This document shows, piece by piece, positions 1 through 11,464 of a stretch of DNA of 64,000 bases. Within the stretch, counting starts at the first letter, position 1. The number at the start of each line of letters is the position of its first letter. The stretch comes from Tetraselmis striata (taxonomy: Eukaryota; Chlorophyta; Chlorodendrophyceae; Chlorodendrales; Chlorodendraceae), in the NCBI GenBank assembly GCA_006384855.1, contig VCJN01003171.1, positions 62,001 to 126,000 of the forward strand. The letters run 5' to 3'. Position numbers and translations under genes: made by a program. The notes beneath the pieces are model-generated. The model did no database searches, had not been told where the DNA came from, and saw nothing but the letters and a program-made list of their open reading frames with translations.

Positions 1-1262
1 TCCGTTCAGGCACTTCGAAACTTTGTCGCCGGCCAACCTGCTGAGTTCCGCCGTCACCTGTCGCGCACACGGCGGGGGCTGTTGCAGCGGGTCTCGGCTT
101 GCGTGCATGGTACCCTGGGCGGCATTCTCTCTGCCGGTGTGCAGATGGCCAAGTCTGATGCGTGTGCTCGTGCCCACTCTGCGTCTTCTCATGTTACTGC
201 TTCCACCCCGCAGTCGCTGTAGAGGACCTTTCTGATTGCCTTTTATTTTGGTGATTTCCGATATCGCCTTCTGCTGCTAGCTCATGTAATTTATATTCAT
301 GCCTTATCCTTCCGGTTGCTCGTTCTGAACTCATCATAATGACGTGTACTGGGATTTTCTTGTTCGCCGTTCATCGACGGCTCATCCACATCCGTTCATC
401 CACAGACTCGCCGCTATCGCGGCTCGTATAGGTGTACCATCGTAGTCGCTACTACTAGGGTTGCCCTGAAGCAGGAGCTTCAGTTCAGGCCACTTCGGGC
501 TGAAGTCCCGACTTCAGCTGAATTTAGTTCAGGCTGACTACCTAGCGAAAACCTGGATACGCCCTATTTGAAGTCCCTCTAAACGTACGAGTTTTGAGCG
601 GGGCCTTCGCCCCTTCGGATTTTTCTGGCCGGGGGGCTCGAGTAGGGTATGCACGATAGTAGGGTATGGGCCTAGAGTATGCACGACCGCGGACAGTAGG
701 TCGTTAGTGCTCAGGAAGGAAAGAGCCTGTTACATTAAGCAGAACTTAGCTCCGAGCCGCGGCGGGCGGATACCAATTTATATTGGTGCGGAAACTTCCA
801 TGTGCGTCCCGAGTACTTATTTTTTAATGTGCTACAAAACCCTAGCTGCAAAATTCAACCTGTCCCTACCCGTACCTGTACTACGCTTACATACGAAGTA
901 TCTCCTTTTATTTTGGTGATTTCCGATATCGCCTTCTGCTGCTAGCTCATGTAAAGATATAAGTATCTCCATAGTACTCGCATCAGGGCTTTATTCATGC
1001 TGTTAGATCTTATCCTTCCGGTTTTTTTCGCCCCCGGGGTACTAGTTGTGAACTCATCATAATGACGCGCACAGGGATTTCCTTGTTCGCCGTTCATCGA
1101 CGGCTCAGACTCGCCGCTATCGCGGCTCGTACATAGTCGCTACCAGGGTTGCCCTGAAGAGGCTTCAATACAGGCCACTTCAGGCTGAGGTCCCGAATTT
1201 AGTTCAGGCTGAATATCTAGCGAAAATGGCCTGACTACCCCCTACCTGAAGTCCGTCTAATA
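1..1262. repeat. Dispersed non-coding repeat family A, first block
   Basis: This stretch has no credible gene. It is built of modules that recur at 43690-46760: a 'gagcggggccttcgcccc' hairpin, a 'gtgatttccgatatcgcc' module (direct at about 247 and 915, inverse at about 43945, 46300 and 46460), a 'gttcatcgacggctcagac' module and a 'cttcagttcaggccacttc' module. Two diverged copies lie in tandem here (about 240-600 and 900-1260). It is less GC-rich than the genes and full of short palindromes. Copies are diverged by indels, so it behaves like an old dispersed repeat. No transposase or LTR ends were recognised. Confidence 0.75.
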
Positions 1263-1935
1263 AATATCTATATATTACATTAGGGCTTTCACAAATGCGC
1301 ACTACAAACAGAACTAACAGCAACTATGAAAGGTTGCCAGCAAAACAGAGACATAAGCCTGAAACCAAGGTCGAGCAGGAGGACAGGGAGCCAAGAACCA
1401 AGGAGCCAGGGGAACCACGAAGTCACTTAGCTGCCAGGAACCAAAGGGACCCCCGCCCCGCGGTAGGCTATCAGCCGCGGCGAGGACGCTTGCAGCCAAT
1501 GACCCGGGTCATAGCAACACATGCCGACGAGCGACGCGACGCAGGCGCAGGAGCACCATCACGTGCCGCACGCGCGGCCGCGGCCCCGCCAAGAACGTTG
1601 TCTGCATGTGCCATGTTGATGAGCAAGGAGAAACGGCAGCGCCACGCAGACAAGAGCTGGCCAATTTTTTTGCCAGTGTGTGTGTGGCTAGCTTTCGCGA
1701 GCTCCAAGAAAGCCTCGGCATGCGCGGGGCCAACGAACCAAACTCGGAAACGGCGAAAGGAACAAAGCGAAGCATGCCGGCGGCATTTCGGACACCCTCG
1801 TCATACTTCTGGATTTGTGGCGCTCTGCAGCCCGCAAAGCAGTCGTTGGATCCGAGCTTGGCACGCCGAGGATAGGGGCAATGGTGGTATCGACAGCAAC
1901 CGTGCGTGTTCCCGCGGATACCGCCATCTAATATA
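1263..1935. other. ~670-bp segment absent from the paralogous copy
   Basis: The second copy of this block runs from 'gtccatctaataaa' straight into 'cgtactagttttgagtg' at about 46745-46770, whereas here about 670 bases lie between the same two sequences. It is therefore either an insertion in this copy or a deletion in the other. It holds a 229-codon open frame (1295-1984, +) rich in Arg, Ala and Pro, with no recognisable domain and running past the segment end, so I do not call it a gene. No terminal repeats or clean target duplication were seen. Confidence 0.5.
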
Positions 1936-2879
1936 CGTACGAGTTTTCAGTGTAGCGGCCAGCGGGAGAATCCATTCGCTCTGATATCTATTGTTCTCTA
2001 TATTATTCACTCTGATATCTATTATTCGCTTGTATCTATTATTCGCTCTGAACAGTATAATATGCGGATCCATTCGCTCTGATATGTTCTAAACTAAGGA
2101 TCAGTTTTGTTGTTTCTCTACTTATTGTACGAGATAGCCCTGGCGCGGCGCCCGAAGCGCGCGTGTTCGCGCGCACGATTGCGGGGGCCGGTCAGGGCCA
2201 CCACCTGCCTTCACGGCGAACCGACCGGTCACTCTCCTTTGTTGTGGCACACTCCATCGAGCGCACCACAGCAAAGTCGCGGCAATTCTGCCGCGCAAGG
2301 TTCCGGTCTTCCGCCATCTCACCATGTACGGTGAGCGAAGCCTTTCGCCCCCCCCCCCCCCCCCCGCCCCTGGGAAAAACCCTTTACGGTTTGTGTGGTT
2401 AATGGACGCGCGCCGCTTGCCACGTGCTAACTACTACCCGCGAACGAGCTGCTGATTACTGATTACTGCCCAACGCGAGGAGAGGACAAAGCTGCAGCGC
2501 TTCCGTCCCCATACAGTGGAACAAGGTCCAAGCCCTTCGACCAATATCGACCAACAGTAACCCATGGCTGCCCCCTCCCGTGTGGGCATGGCTCGATCCG
2601 TACTCGCCCCTACCCGGCGTAGGTGTCGCGATGCGCTCCGATTGGGGCGTATGCCGGCGTATGCCCGTCGTCTAGTACAGATTCGAGTACAAAGTGACTG
2701 CCAGTGGCCAAGCCAGCGCCCAATGGCACATGGCTACTCCCACGCCGCGGCACTCCTACTGTGCCGCGCACCGTGGACCCTGACGCCGACGCGGAGAGGG
2801 CTAGCAGAGTGACAAGGCGCTCTACTCGCCCCCCTCCCGACATCCATCGCGCCAATTCCCGTACTCCCGACTGCCCTTT
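1936..2879 (+). mobile_element. 5' part of degraded DIRS-like composite element
   Basis: This sequence precedes the reverse-transcriptase remnant and is shared, with about 90% identity by eye, with 46760-47700. It contains an AT-rich 'attcgctctgatatctatt' short-repeat cluster (1970-2095), then GC-rich sequence with short open frames (for example 2564-2812) that I cannot assign. A poly-C run at 2350-2366 is missing from the sister copy. In DIRS-like elements a gag-type ORF lies here, but no gag motif can be seen. Confidence 0.45.
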
Positions 2880-4692
2880 ATGAGACATCGCGTCCGTCGT
2901 AATCTCGGCAACTGGCAAGCCGCTGGTGCGAATCGCAGTGTTCTCGACTGGATCTCGAGAGGTGTACGCGTTCCTTTCTTGCTTGGACGGGCTTGCCCCA
3001 CCTTCTTTTCATCACGGGCTATCAATGGGGGATGCTACTCCTGCCCAAGCCAACTGGAGTTTATGGACGGTGAATTGACTCGCTTCCTGGCCGTTGGGGC
3101 ATGGGAGCGAGGCTACTGCGCAAAATGGGTGCCCCGGTTGTTCTTGGTTCCTTAGCATGGCACAAACAAATAGAGGCTCATCATTGACCTTCGCCCCCTG
3201 AACCGCAATTGCGAGACGCGCTTTCGTTCGAGACGCTTTCGCATCTGCGCAATCTGGCGCGCCCTGGGGACTACATGGGGCCGATAAACATGCATGATGG
3301 CGTTTGCGGGGTTGGAATCGCCGCTAAGGACATGAATTTTTTCACTGTCGATTACCGCGGCACTATGTACCGACTGGCTGGCCTTCCCATGGGCTGGTCT
3401 CTGTCCTTCTATTAGTTCTGCCAATTCACCAACGTCCTCACTAGGGCATTGCTTCGTAACCCGACTGAAGCAGACGGCACACCGATTTGGCCTACGCATG
3501 TTGCCCACATAGACGATTAGCTGTTTATAGCTCGGGCTCAGGCTGAGGCCATCTGGCAACGTGCGTGACTACATCGAACGCCACCTCTCGGGATTTGGTC
3601 TGCTGCGCAACCCCAACAAGGGCGTGTGGGAGCCCACCTGGTGCACCTGGGATTGGAAATTGACACATCGGGGTCGCCTACTCTTCGTGCGCCCGCTGAG
3701 AAACTCGCCGGCATTGCTCGCGCGGCCAAAGGCCTAATCCAACGAGCTAAACGTGATCGTCGGTGGCTGCCAGCTCGCGAGTTGGCCGCTCTTTCGGGCA
3801 AATGCCAGTTTCTCTACTTGACCATCGCCCCTGCCCGTTTCTACCTCCGTGAGCTGCATGATCTGCTTAATTAAGTCGCGCGACTCTTGGTCCGGCCGCG
3901 TCAAGCTCAGCCGCCAACTCGAACGCGATCTGCAATGGTGGGTGGGTGTGCCCACCCAACACAACGGCCGCCCCATTAACCGCCCCGCCAAACCCGGATA
4001 CCTACACGTCGGCGGTTCGTCGTACGGTTGGGGTGCCGCTGAACGAACACCATGAAGCTCGGGGGTTTTGGTACGACGATGACCGCACTGCGCACATTAC
4101 CCTGAAAGAGCTCAAAGCCGTCCGCTTGGCTATTGAGGTCTTCCTCCCCATGCTCCGTACCCGTCACATCCGCTTGCACGGGGATAACCAAGCGGTTGTC
4201 GGCATCCTCGCCAACCTCACCTCTCGCTCTCCGCGCCTCGTGGCTGAGCTATGCAAAACATGGTACCTCATGGACACGCACGGCGTTACCCTTTCCGTGC
4301 GCTACATCCATTCTGCGGCGAATACCTGGGCTGACCGCCTTAGTCGCGAGGTTGATTGCGACGACTGGCAGTTCAACCCTCGTCGATTCGCCTCGCTCAC
4401 TGCTAAATGGGGCGCCTGCACCATCGACCGCTTCGCGACGTCTGAAATCGCCCTCCTACCCCGCTACAGCGCCCACTGGCGTGACCCGCGGTGCGAGGCC
4501 GTCCACCGCCTGCGCCTCTCCGACGCTCCATGACGTTGCGAACGTAACTGGTGTAACCCTCCATGGAACCTCATCGGCGATATTGTCTCCAAACTGGAGT
4601 TCAGCGGTGCCCCAGCCATCGTCAATGTTCCCTATTGGCCTGACAAAGCTTGGTACCGGCTCCTCTCGGAGATGTGCTCCGACACGCGCTAG
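2880..4692 (+). pseudogene. DIRS-like retrotransposon RT-RNase H, broken
   Basis: This is a decayed pol gene of the DIRS/Ngaro type. The N-terminal part carries 'VLDWISRGVRVPF' (about 2940-2975), typical of DIRS RTs. RT motifs follow: 'RLIIDLRPLNRNC' near 3173, 'GPINMHDGVCGVGI' near 3280, 'LAGLPMGWSLS' near 3375, and 'HVAHIDD' at 3503-3517 in place of YxDD, followed directly by a TAG. RNase H is in other frames: 'SSYGWGAA' at about 4016, 'ITLKELKAV' at 4098, 'HGDNQAVV' at 4177 and 'ADRLSRE' at 4333. The first RNase H Asp appears to be Gly. The C-terminal 'NVPYWPDKAWYRLL' block lies at 4627-4668. Several in-frame stops (about 3153, 3171, 3415, 3518, 4531) and frameshifts mean no functional protein is made. 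No tyrosine recombinase is attached; it has probably been lost. Confidence 0.85.
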
Positions 4693-5319
4693 TACGAATG
4701 GTAGTACATGGTGGTGCGCCAATAGTATATTGTGCAGTGTTAAACGGTGTTTTCAGTTTATGTAATGCGTCATCCTGCTACACTTGCTGTATTCCTTGGT
4801 GGGGCGGCAACGCAGGCTGGCAATATAGGTGGCAAGGAATACGGAATACAGCATCACCAAATGGCGCACTATCACAACACTCCACTCTCCATTCTCAAGT
4901 CTCAACTCTCAAACCTACGCCCAGCCACTCCCCCCCCCCCCCCAAGCTGACTATGGAAGCCGCGCAAGTTGCCTCGGAGGCCGGCGATGCGGAGGCCGAA
5001 GTCGACATGCAGGCCGCTGGCAACGAAGAGAGCATGCCGCCGCCGCCGCCAACATGAGGTACTAGCAACGCTGGTGGACCCCCGCGTCTGTCCTGGGGAC
5101 ATTTTTGTCATGGCTGCCCGAGACGAGGAAGAGAGAGCGCAGCGCCGCGGCAGCAAGGCACTCATGAGGCGATGCATGGCGGGGGCGCTGTTGCCAACAC
5201 TGCTGGAGCTGAAGCTGCACATGGAGCGAGAGAAGAATGCATTCACCCAGATGCGAGCCGAAGCCGCCCCCCAAGCGCCGCGTTGCCTTGTGTGACCTCG
5301 ATAGTGATGAGGCTAGTGG
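4693..5319 (+). pseudogene. Conserved acidic/basic ORF flank, interrupted by LTR
   Basis: This segment is shared with 54031-54651 (about 90% identity by eye). It has an open frame at 4969-5295 with 'DIFVMAARDEEERAQRRG' and 'LELKLHMEREKNAF', a charged, probably helical stretch. In this copy the frame is cut after 'MRAEAA' by a short indel; in the sister copy it continues through 'TKRCVALCDLDSDEATG' into the LTR. Conservation of the frame between copies suggests a coding exon, either of the composite element or of a host gene. The family is not recognised. A poly-C run lies at 4929-4943. Confidence 0.45.
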
Positions 5320-5832
5320 TGTCTTGAGTAGTAATAGATTACACTGGTCTGTTACTGATCTACTGATCTGACTGTAAGACCACCAGCTGCAGTGTTAGGC
5401 AGACTGCACTGCCCACTGGGAGTTGGATGTGTTGCGCCGATATTTGGCACTAGTACTTAGGTATAGTACATAATGGCATAATATATTAAGGAGCTGAGAG
5501 CTCCCCCCGGAGGCCAGTTCCTAGAGAGCCATCAGCAGGCGTGTGGCGAACATGCCCACTCTGGAATGACCTAAGATGGTCATGCAACTCTGGGCACCAC
5601 CTCAGCCAGTAGCTTAGAGACAGGGACCGCCAGAATGGCGGCTGAACAGGCTTTATATACTAGCAGAATACAGCAGTGCCAAGGAGCACCAGCCAGCATC
5701 CCCAGCTGAGCTCATAGTCAGCAGGTGTAGCTGCTGATAGTACTAAGGGCTCTGTTCAACCCTGAGAACTGTAACAGATTCTAAGCCACCCGCAGCGGTT
5801 GCTTGTCTCCAAGGCAACCTGCACCAACTCCA
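5320..5832. mobile_element. Solo LTR of the methyltransferase-bearing element
   Basis: This ~513-bp sequence starts TGTCTTGAGTAG and ends CAACTCC(A). It matches both LTRs of the element at 54652-58754 over its whole length. Flanking sequence on both sides also matches the flanks of that element, so this copy is what remains after recombination between the two LTRs of an equivalent insertion. Shared internal landmarks are 'gaccaccagctgcagtg', 'aggagctgagagctcc' and 'cttgtctccaaggcaacc'. No clean target-site duplication can be read. Confidence 0.8.
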
Positions 5833-7160
5833 AAAATGAGCTAGCTGCAAAGGGCGATCAGGAAGCCACCCCAAAAGGCAATAGGAAACGTCCACTACAG
5901 CAATTATATATGTCGATCATACATGATGGGTTTCGTTACACGGGGTAGAGTCGGGCCAAGGCAAAGTACGTACTACTACTGCTGGCGGCAGCAATAATTA
6001 TCTCGGGCCCCCTTCGGATTCCACACATAATGTTACACGCATATTGCCACATGTCAAATGCCGCGCGCGCACCGCACACTGTCGCATTGACCCTACCACA
6101 CCATGCGCACGCCCCTTCATGAGTTTCCCGGCAACGACCGCAACGGCATAGGCTTTGCATGGGTTTCTAGACTAGAAGCGACCCAAGCGAAATCACACCC
6201 ATAAAACATGCAGAGAATTTGTGGCCTTCTGTAGGTCGATTCTGGAGCCGCGAAAGTGCGATGACTGAAGTAAAGCCTTTCCATAGCTACCAAAACAACA
6301 AGGCACTCCTGGCGACATGACTTTTGTCTGGTATTGCACCCTCCACGCAACGGTGATATCGGTATCTTTGCGAAGGGCGCTTGTATGCTTTGATTGGTAC
6401 TGGCTGCTTGTTGTGATGTATCTCAGCGCCACGCAATGCAGCAGTTGGTCTTACAGCTGCAATACGTCCCATACGCCTCAGCCCTCCCACGTTTGACAGC
6501 TATGGTGCTGTTCGACAGCGGTGACACCGTCATGACATGGTCGCGATACACCGGTCCCTATGAATCTTGCGTTGGCGCCACAGGGCCGCCCATCCTCAGC
6601 CCACTAGTGCTGTGCCCCGTCTGCCCCCCCCCCCCCCCCCCCCCCCCCGCCCCCTTCTGCCATCTCTGGGGAGCTCATGCCGATTTGCTGTCTGTGAAGT
6701 TGCCGGGGATGCGGGTGCCGGGCGACACCGCCTGTTGCTCCTGGCCAGACAGGTACCCCACCAGCTTCTTCACCAGAATCTGCGCCGCCGTACAACAGAG
6801 GACACACGTCATCAGCCGGCTATCCGCTTTTGAACCTCACGCAGCGGTGGTTCAACGCAGGGCGGCGGGATGTGAGGTCTCGGACAGAAGCTTCACTAGC
6901 AGGGTCCATAGTGTTGAACTGGCTAGCAGATAGGATTCTTATGGACAGAATGTACAGTCTACTGGGGCTCAAGGTTCTCACGTAATGTTTGCGGCGGATT
7001 ATCTCGGGCAGAGAATGCATATTAAATGACCGTGCTGCCATGCTGTACTTACGTTTTAACAGAAGGGATGATAATTGGGAGATTAACAGGAAGTACATTC
7101 CAGGGCATGCTTTCAGGGACGCAAGGTATAGCAGGTTTCGCACTGGTATAGCAGGTATCC
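5833..7160. repeat. 3' flank of composite block, duplicated at 58755-60150
   Basis: From 'atgagctagctgcaaaggg' to about 7160 this matches 58758-60150 with small indels. It includes a 25-base poly-C run at 6626-6650 that is only a few C in the sister. Short open frames exist on both strands (6394-6933 +; a protein-like minus-strand stretch 'LVKKLVGYLSGQEQ' near 6760), but none shows a known domain or is intact in both copies. It is probably old element or gene-fragment sequence carried along in the duplicated block. Confidence 0.7.
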
Positions 7161-7407
7161 GTGCTAGGGTTGAATAATAGGGTGTAAAGCGTGGGTTTAT
7201 TTACTGGGGTCCTAATTCGGGACTACGGCGAGCCGTACCTCCGGATAGTCCTCATGCGGCTGCAGGGTTTTAGAAAGGTCCGGTATAGCAGGTATCCGTG
7301 CTAGGGTTGAATAATAGGGTGTAAAATGTGAGTTTACTGCGGTCCGAATTCGGGACTGCGGCGAGCCATACCTCCGGATAGTCCCCCTGCGGCTTAGTGG
7401 GGTTTTA
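7140..7407. repeat. Two-copy tandem repeat, ~137-bp unit
   Basis: The motif 'ggtatagcaggtatccgtg' occurs at 7145 and 7282, each followed by 'ctagggttgaataataggg', then 'cgggact.cggcgagcc' and 'acctccggatagtcc'. A single diverged version is present at about 60050-60155. The duplication lies directly before the first recognisable exon of the coiled-coil gene and may mark the block boundary. Confidence 0.75.
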
Positions 7408-10400
7408 GTGGGCCGCTGGCTCATCCGCTGCGACTACCTGTGGGGATGCAGGGCGCAACCGGACCTGGCGGTCATGTTCCACGGGCTGGACGCCGAGCGC
7501 CGCGGGGCGCTGGATACCAGCGAGGCCCAAGCGCTGCTGCAGCAGCTGCTCCCGACGCAAGCTGCCCCGTGGCAGCTGGAGTACCTCGTGGCGCTGCTGG
7601 ACACGGACCAGGATGGCGCCGTCACTCTGCAGGACGCCACCGCCGGCATCGAGTGCGCCCCCACCCTGCACCCCACGCTGCTGGCGCATGCACTACATGC
7701 ACCATCCAGCTCCCACTGCCTGCATGCCCTCTCCCGCCTGCATCCGCCGCCATCCAGCCACCAAGGAGGAGCACCGCTCAGGGTTGCTGCCTGATCCGCT
7801 TCATGCCACAGCTGCCTTTGCAAAGCCCCCTCCCCGTGCCTCTCTCCGCTCCGCCTGACGCGATGCCCACCGCTTGCCTGCGCCGCTCAGGGAGTGGCGC
7901 GCATTTGTGCAGCTCAGCCGGCTGACGCGGCTCCCGGGCAACGAGATCCCCCCCGACCCGCTCGCCATCATCAGCGCGCACCTTGCCAGCGAGCCGCTGA
8001 GGCCGGCGGGTCAGCAGCTGCTCCGGGAGGCGGTGGCGGCGGGGACGCTGCCGCTGGCTGGGGCGGTCCGCCTGCTGCGTGCTCTGCTGCCGCGCCTGAC
8101 GCAGCCGCAGGACCGCCAGATCATGGCCACCACCGCGCGGTTCGACACCGACGGCACCGGCACGCTGAGCACGGACGCGCTGCTGACGGCGATCGGCTTT
8201 GGCCTCGCGGAGCAGCGCACCCCCGGCGCGCCGACGCCCACCTTTGTGCGTGCCGCCCAGAGCGAGTACGCACAGTTCATGCGACATGCGCTGGACAGCG
8301 ACCCGGACGAGTCCCCGCAGCTGCCGGCTGGCGACGTGGTGGGCGCCCTCAGAGGCCAGGCAGACAGGCTGATCAGCCCCCGCTCAGGTGAGACAGCCGG
8401 CGCCCTGCCTCTCCCGGGCCTGTCGCTATCGGGCGAGGGCTGCCGCAGTGGCGGTTTGCGCGGAGGGGGAGCGGTCACTGAGGGCAAGCGGCCGCCCTCA
8501 CCTTGGCGCCGCGCCTCGCCAGGGAGCTCCTCCTCCTCCATCTGCAGCGGCACGCCCTACTTCGCCGTGGACGGCGCCGAGCTCACCCCCAACGGCATCA
8601 TCTCCGGGGCCGGCGGTGGCGCGTACAGCACCGTGTCTAACCCGCTCTACCCCGGCGACCAGGCCCTGGATGGCGACGGCAGTGCCTGCGGCGCTTCACC
8701 ACTGGAGATGCCGCCGCCTTCGTCGCGGGTGAGGACCCCTCCCACCCAACCATTTGGCATGCCGGGCTCACCCAGGCACTACAATGTGAGATGCGACGCG
8801 CAGCAGGGCTTTCATACCTTGGGCGGCGAGGACTGCTGCTGACGTGATGCTCGGCTGTGCCCCATGCAGGCGTCCACCGAGGAGTTCCGCCCGCCAGAGT
8901 GGTCGCCCTCCTCCAGCGCGTCGCCCCTGCGGCTGTCCACCCTCATGGAGCAAGCCGCTCACCCCGGGGCGCCGGCCGCAGGCGCGCAGCAGCTGGCGCT
9001 GGAGCTGCAGGCGGAGCTGCTGGCGGTGCGCGCCGTGTCGGCGGCCAAGGAGGAGGTGGCGAGCATGGGCGCGCGCGTCAACGGCGGTCGCGGCGGCGCT
9101 GCGCGTGAGGCGCTGGATGCGCAGCTGGCGCTGGCCAGGCAGGAGCGTGCGGGGCTGCTGGCGCGCGTGGCGGCAGTGGGCGCGGAGGTGGATGAGCTGC
9201 GGGGGCAAGTGGTATCGCGCGACGCCGCGGTGGCGGAGAGCCAGGCGGCGGCGGGGGCGTCGGCCCGGGAGGCTGTGGCGCTGGCGGCGGAGCTGGAGGA
9301 GCTGGAGCGGGAGGCGGCGGAGTGGCGAGCGGAGGAGACAGCCAGCACAGAGCTGCAGGTGCAAACTGCCCCCACCCCCCTTCGCCGGACCGCCCGCTGC
9401 TCCACCTGCAGCCAAGCCTTCATGAAACAGTGGTATACATGGAACCCAGAGCTCGGCTGGGTAGGGCTCGAAAGGGTTGCTGTGGGTGTGTGCGCTTCAT
9501 TATTGAGACCGAGCCGGGTGGCGGCTGGGCTGGCAGGGCAAGGTGGCGGCGCTGGAGGAGGAGAACCGCCAGCTCAAGGCGGCGGGCGCGGAGGCCGCGG
9601 AGGAGGTGGCGTTCCTGAGCGGCAAGGCGGAGGGGCTGGTGGCCGAGCTGCAGGCGGCGGAGGCGGAGGCGGAGGAGCTGCGCGCCGCGGTGGACGCCGC
9701 CACGGAGCGCGAGCTGGCGCTGCAGGAGGCGCTGGATGCCGCGGGCCCTGAGGGAGAGGAGGTGCCCGGGCGGGAGGATGGGCACCGCGTGACGGAGGAG
9801 CAGGTGCGCTGCTTCAGGCGTGAGCCGCTTTGTTGGCGCCCAGAACGTGATCACGGTCGTGAGGTTGTTTTCACAATCAGCGCACCACCTCCCCAAAATG
9901 GTGCGAGTAGACGCTCACTCAACACCCGCGTGACCGCGGCCCTCAGGCACAGCAGCTGGCCGAGCTGGCCTGCGCCACCGAGGAGCTGGCAGCCCAGCTG
10001 GCCGCTGCGTTGGACGGCCACGAGGCGGCCGCCCCGGCCACGGAGCATGCGGGCGGCGTCCCTGGAGCGCTCGATGCCCTGGGCGGCGCGCTGCCGGCGC
10101 TGCAGTTGGCGTGCCGGGAGCTGCTGGCGTCCAGGGAGGAGGCGGAAGCTCAGCTCCGGGAGACGCGCCCAGGTGACCCCCCCCCCCCCCCCCCCCCAAT
10201 ACCACCACCACACCATTTGTTCACCCAGTTGAGGTGGCCGCACGGGGAGCTTGTCGGCCTGTTTGGACTCCATCAACCGGTGCCAACTTGTACGGGCGCC
10301 GGCGCGGCAATCAGAGCACCCATTTCGGATATTAGTAGTGGGTGGCTTGGCGAAACATTTTTAGCGCCCAGGTGACCCCCTTTACGCTTCTGTCATAAGC

Positions 10401-11413
10401 CCCAAATGACAGCCTGCGTTACCAGTCAGAGGCCGAAAACACAAGCCGAATATGTAGCGACACATGGCAAAGATTCCTGTAGCATGCAGCCTCAATGTGA
10501 GGTTATGTTGCGGGTTATTAGTAGTGCGTCGGCGCCCTCAGGGCATCAGGGCACCATGCTGCCGCCTGCCCCATGCGATACAGGTGTTTCCGCTGACAGG
10601 CCAGTGCTTGACAGGCAGCCAGAGAGGTGGGGGGAAGGGGGGAGTGAGCTCTGAAGATCCTGGGGGCGCTGTCATGACAACGCCAACAGTCTACTATGGG
10701 CGGGGTGTTGTGTATTCCTGGCTTGATAAGGGCAATGGGACTGGGACTAGACGCTGGAGTGCTGTTAGGGGTATCCCAGCAGCAGCAGCAGGAGCAGCCG
10801 CTGACCCTCTTGGACCCTCCGTGCTCCTGCACCTCCGCCGGCCCTGCCCAGGCCTTGGCACGCCGGCACACAGCCGCAGCGCAGAGGAGCTGGGGCGCCT
10901 GGAGGGGGAGCTGGAGCGGCTGGAGGCGGACGCGGCGAGCTGGGAGGAGGACCGCGCGCAGATGGTGGCGCAGCTGATGGGGCAGTCGCAGCAGAAGAGC
11001 GCGCTGGAGGGGCGCGTGCGGGAGCTGGAGGGGCAGCTCCAGGAGCTGGAGGCGGTGGTGGCGGAGCTGGAGGCCGCGGCAGAGGAGGGCGGCGGCGGGG
11101 GTGGCCTGCTGGCGGAGGAGCTGCATGCGCAGCACATGGACGCGAAGGCGGCGTGGGAGGCGGAGCGCGCCGAGTTGCTGGCGGCGCTGAGAGATGCTGA
11201 GAACGAGGTGGCGGCGGCGGCGGCAGAGGCGGCAGGGGCGGCGGCGGAGGCGGGGAGCCAGGCCGCCTTTGGCGCGGAGGGCGCACCGGTGGGTGGGGGC
11301 GATGCGCTGGAGGCGGAGCGCGCCGCCTGGGAGGAGGACCGCGGCCAGATGGTGCGCCTTGCCGTCCTCCTTCGCTGTCTGGTAGAGCTGCTGCTGTTTC
11401 CCTCCTCCTCCTA

Positions 11414-11464
<51 letters not shown>

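Noticed and set aside
8388..8547. GT-AG pair (GTGAGA...CTGCAG) that looks like an intron in the coiled-coil gene
   Set aside because: Its 160-base length would shift the frame out of the protein-like reading on the far side, while the frame is open straight through 7891-8728; I treat it as retained or exonic.
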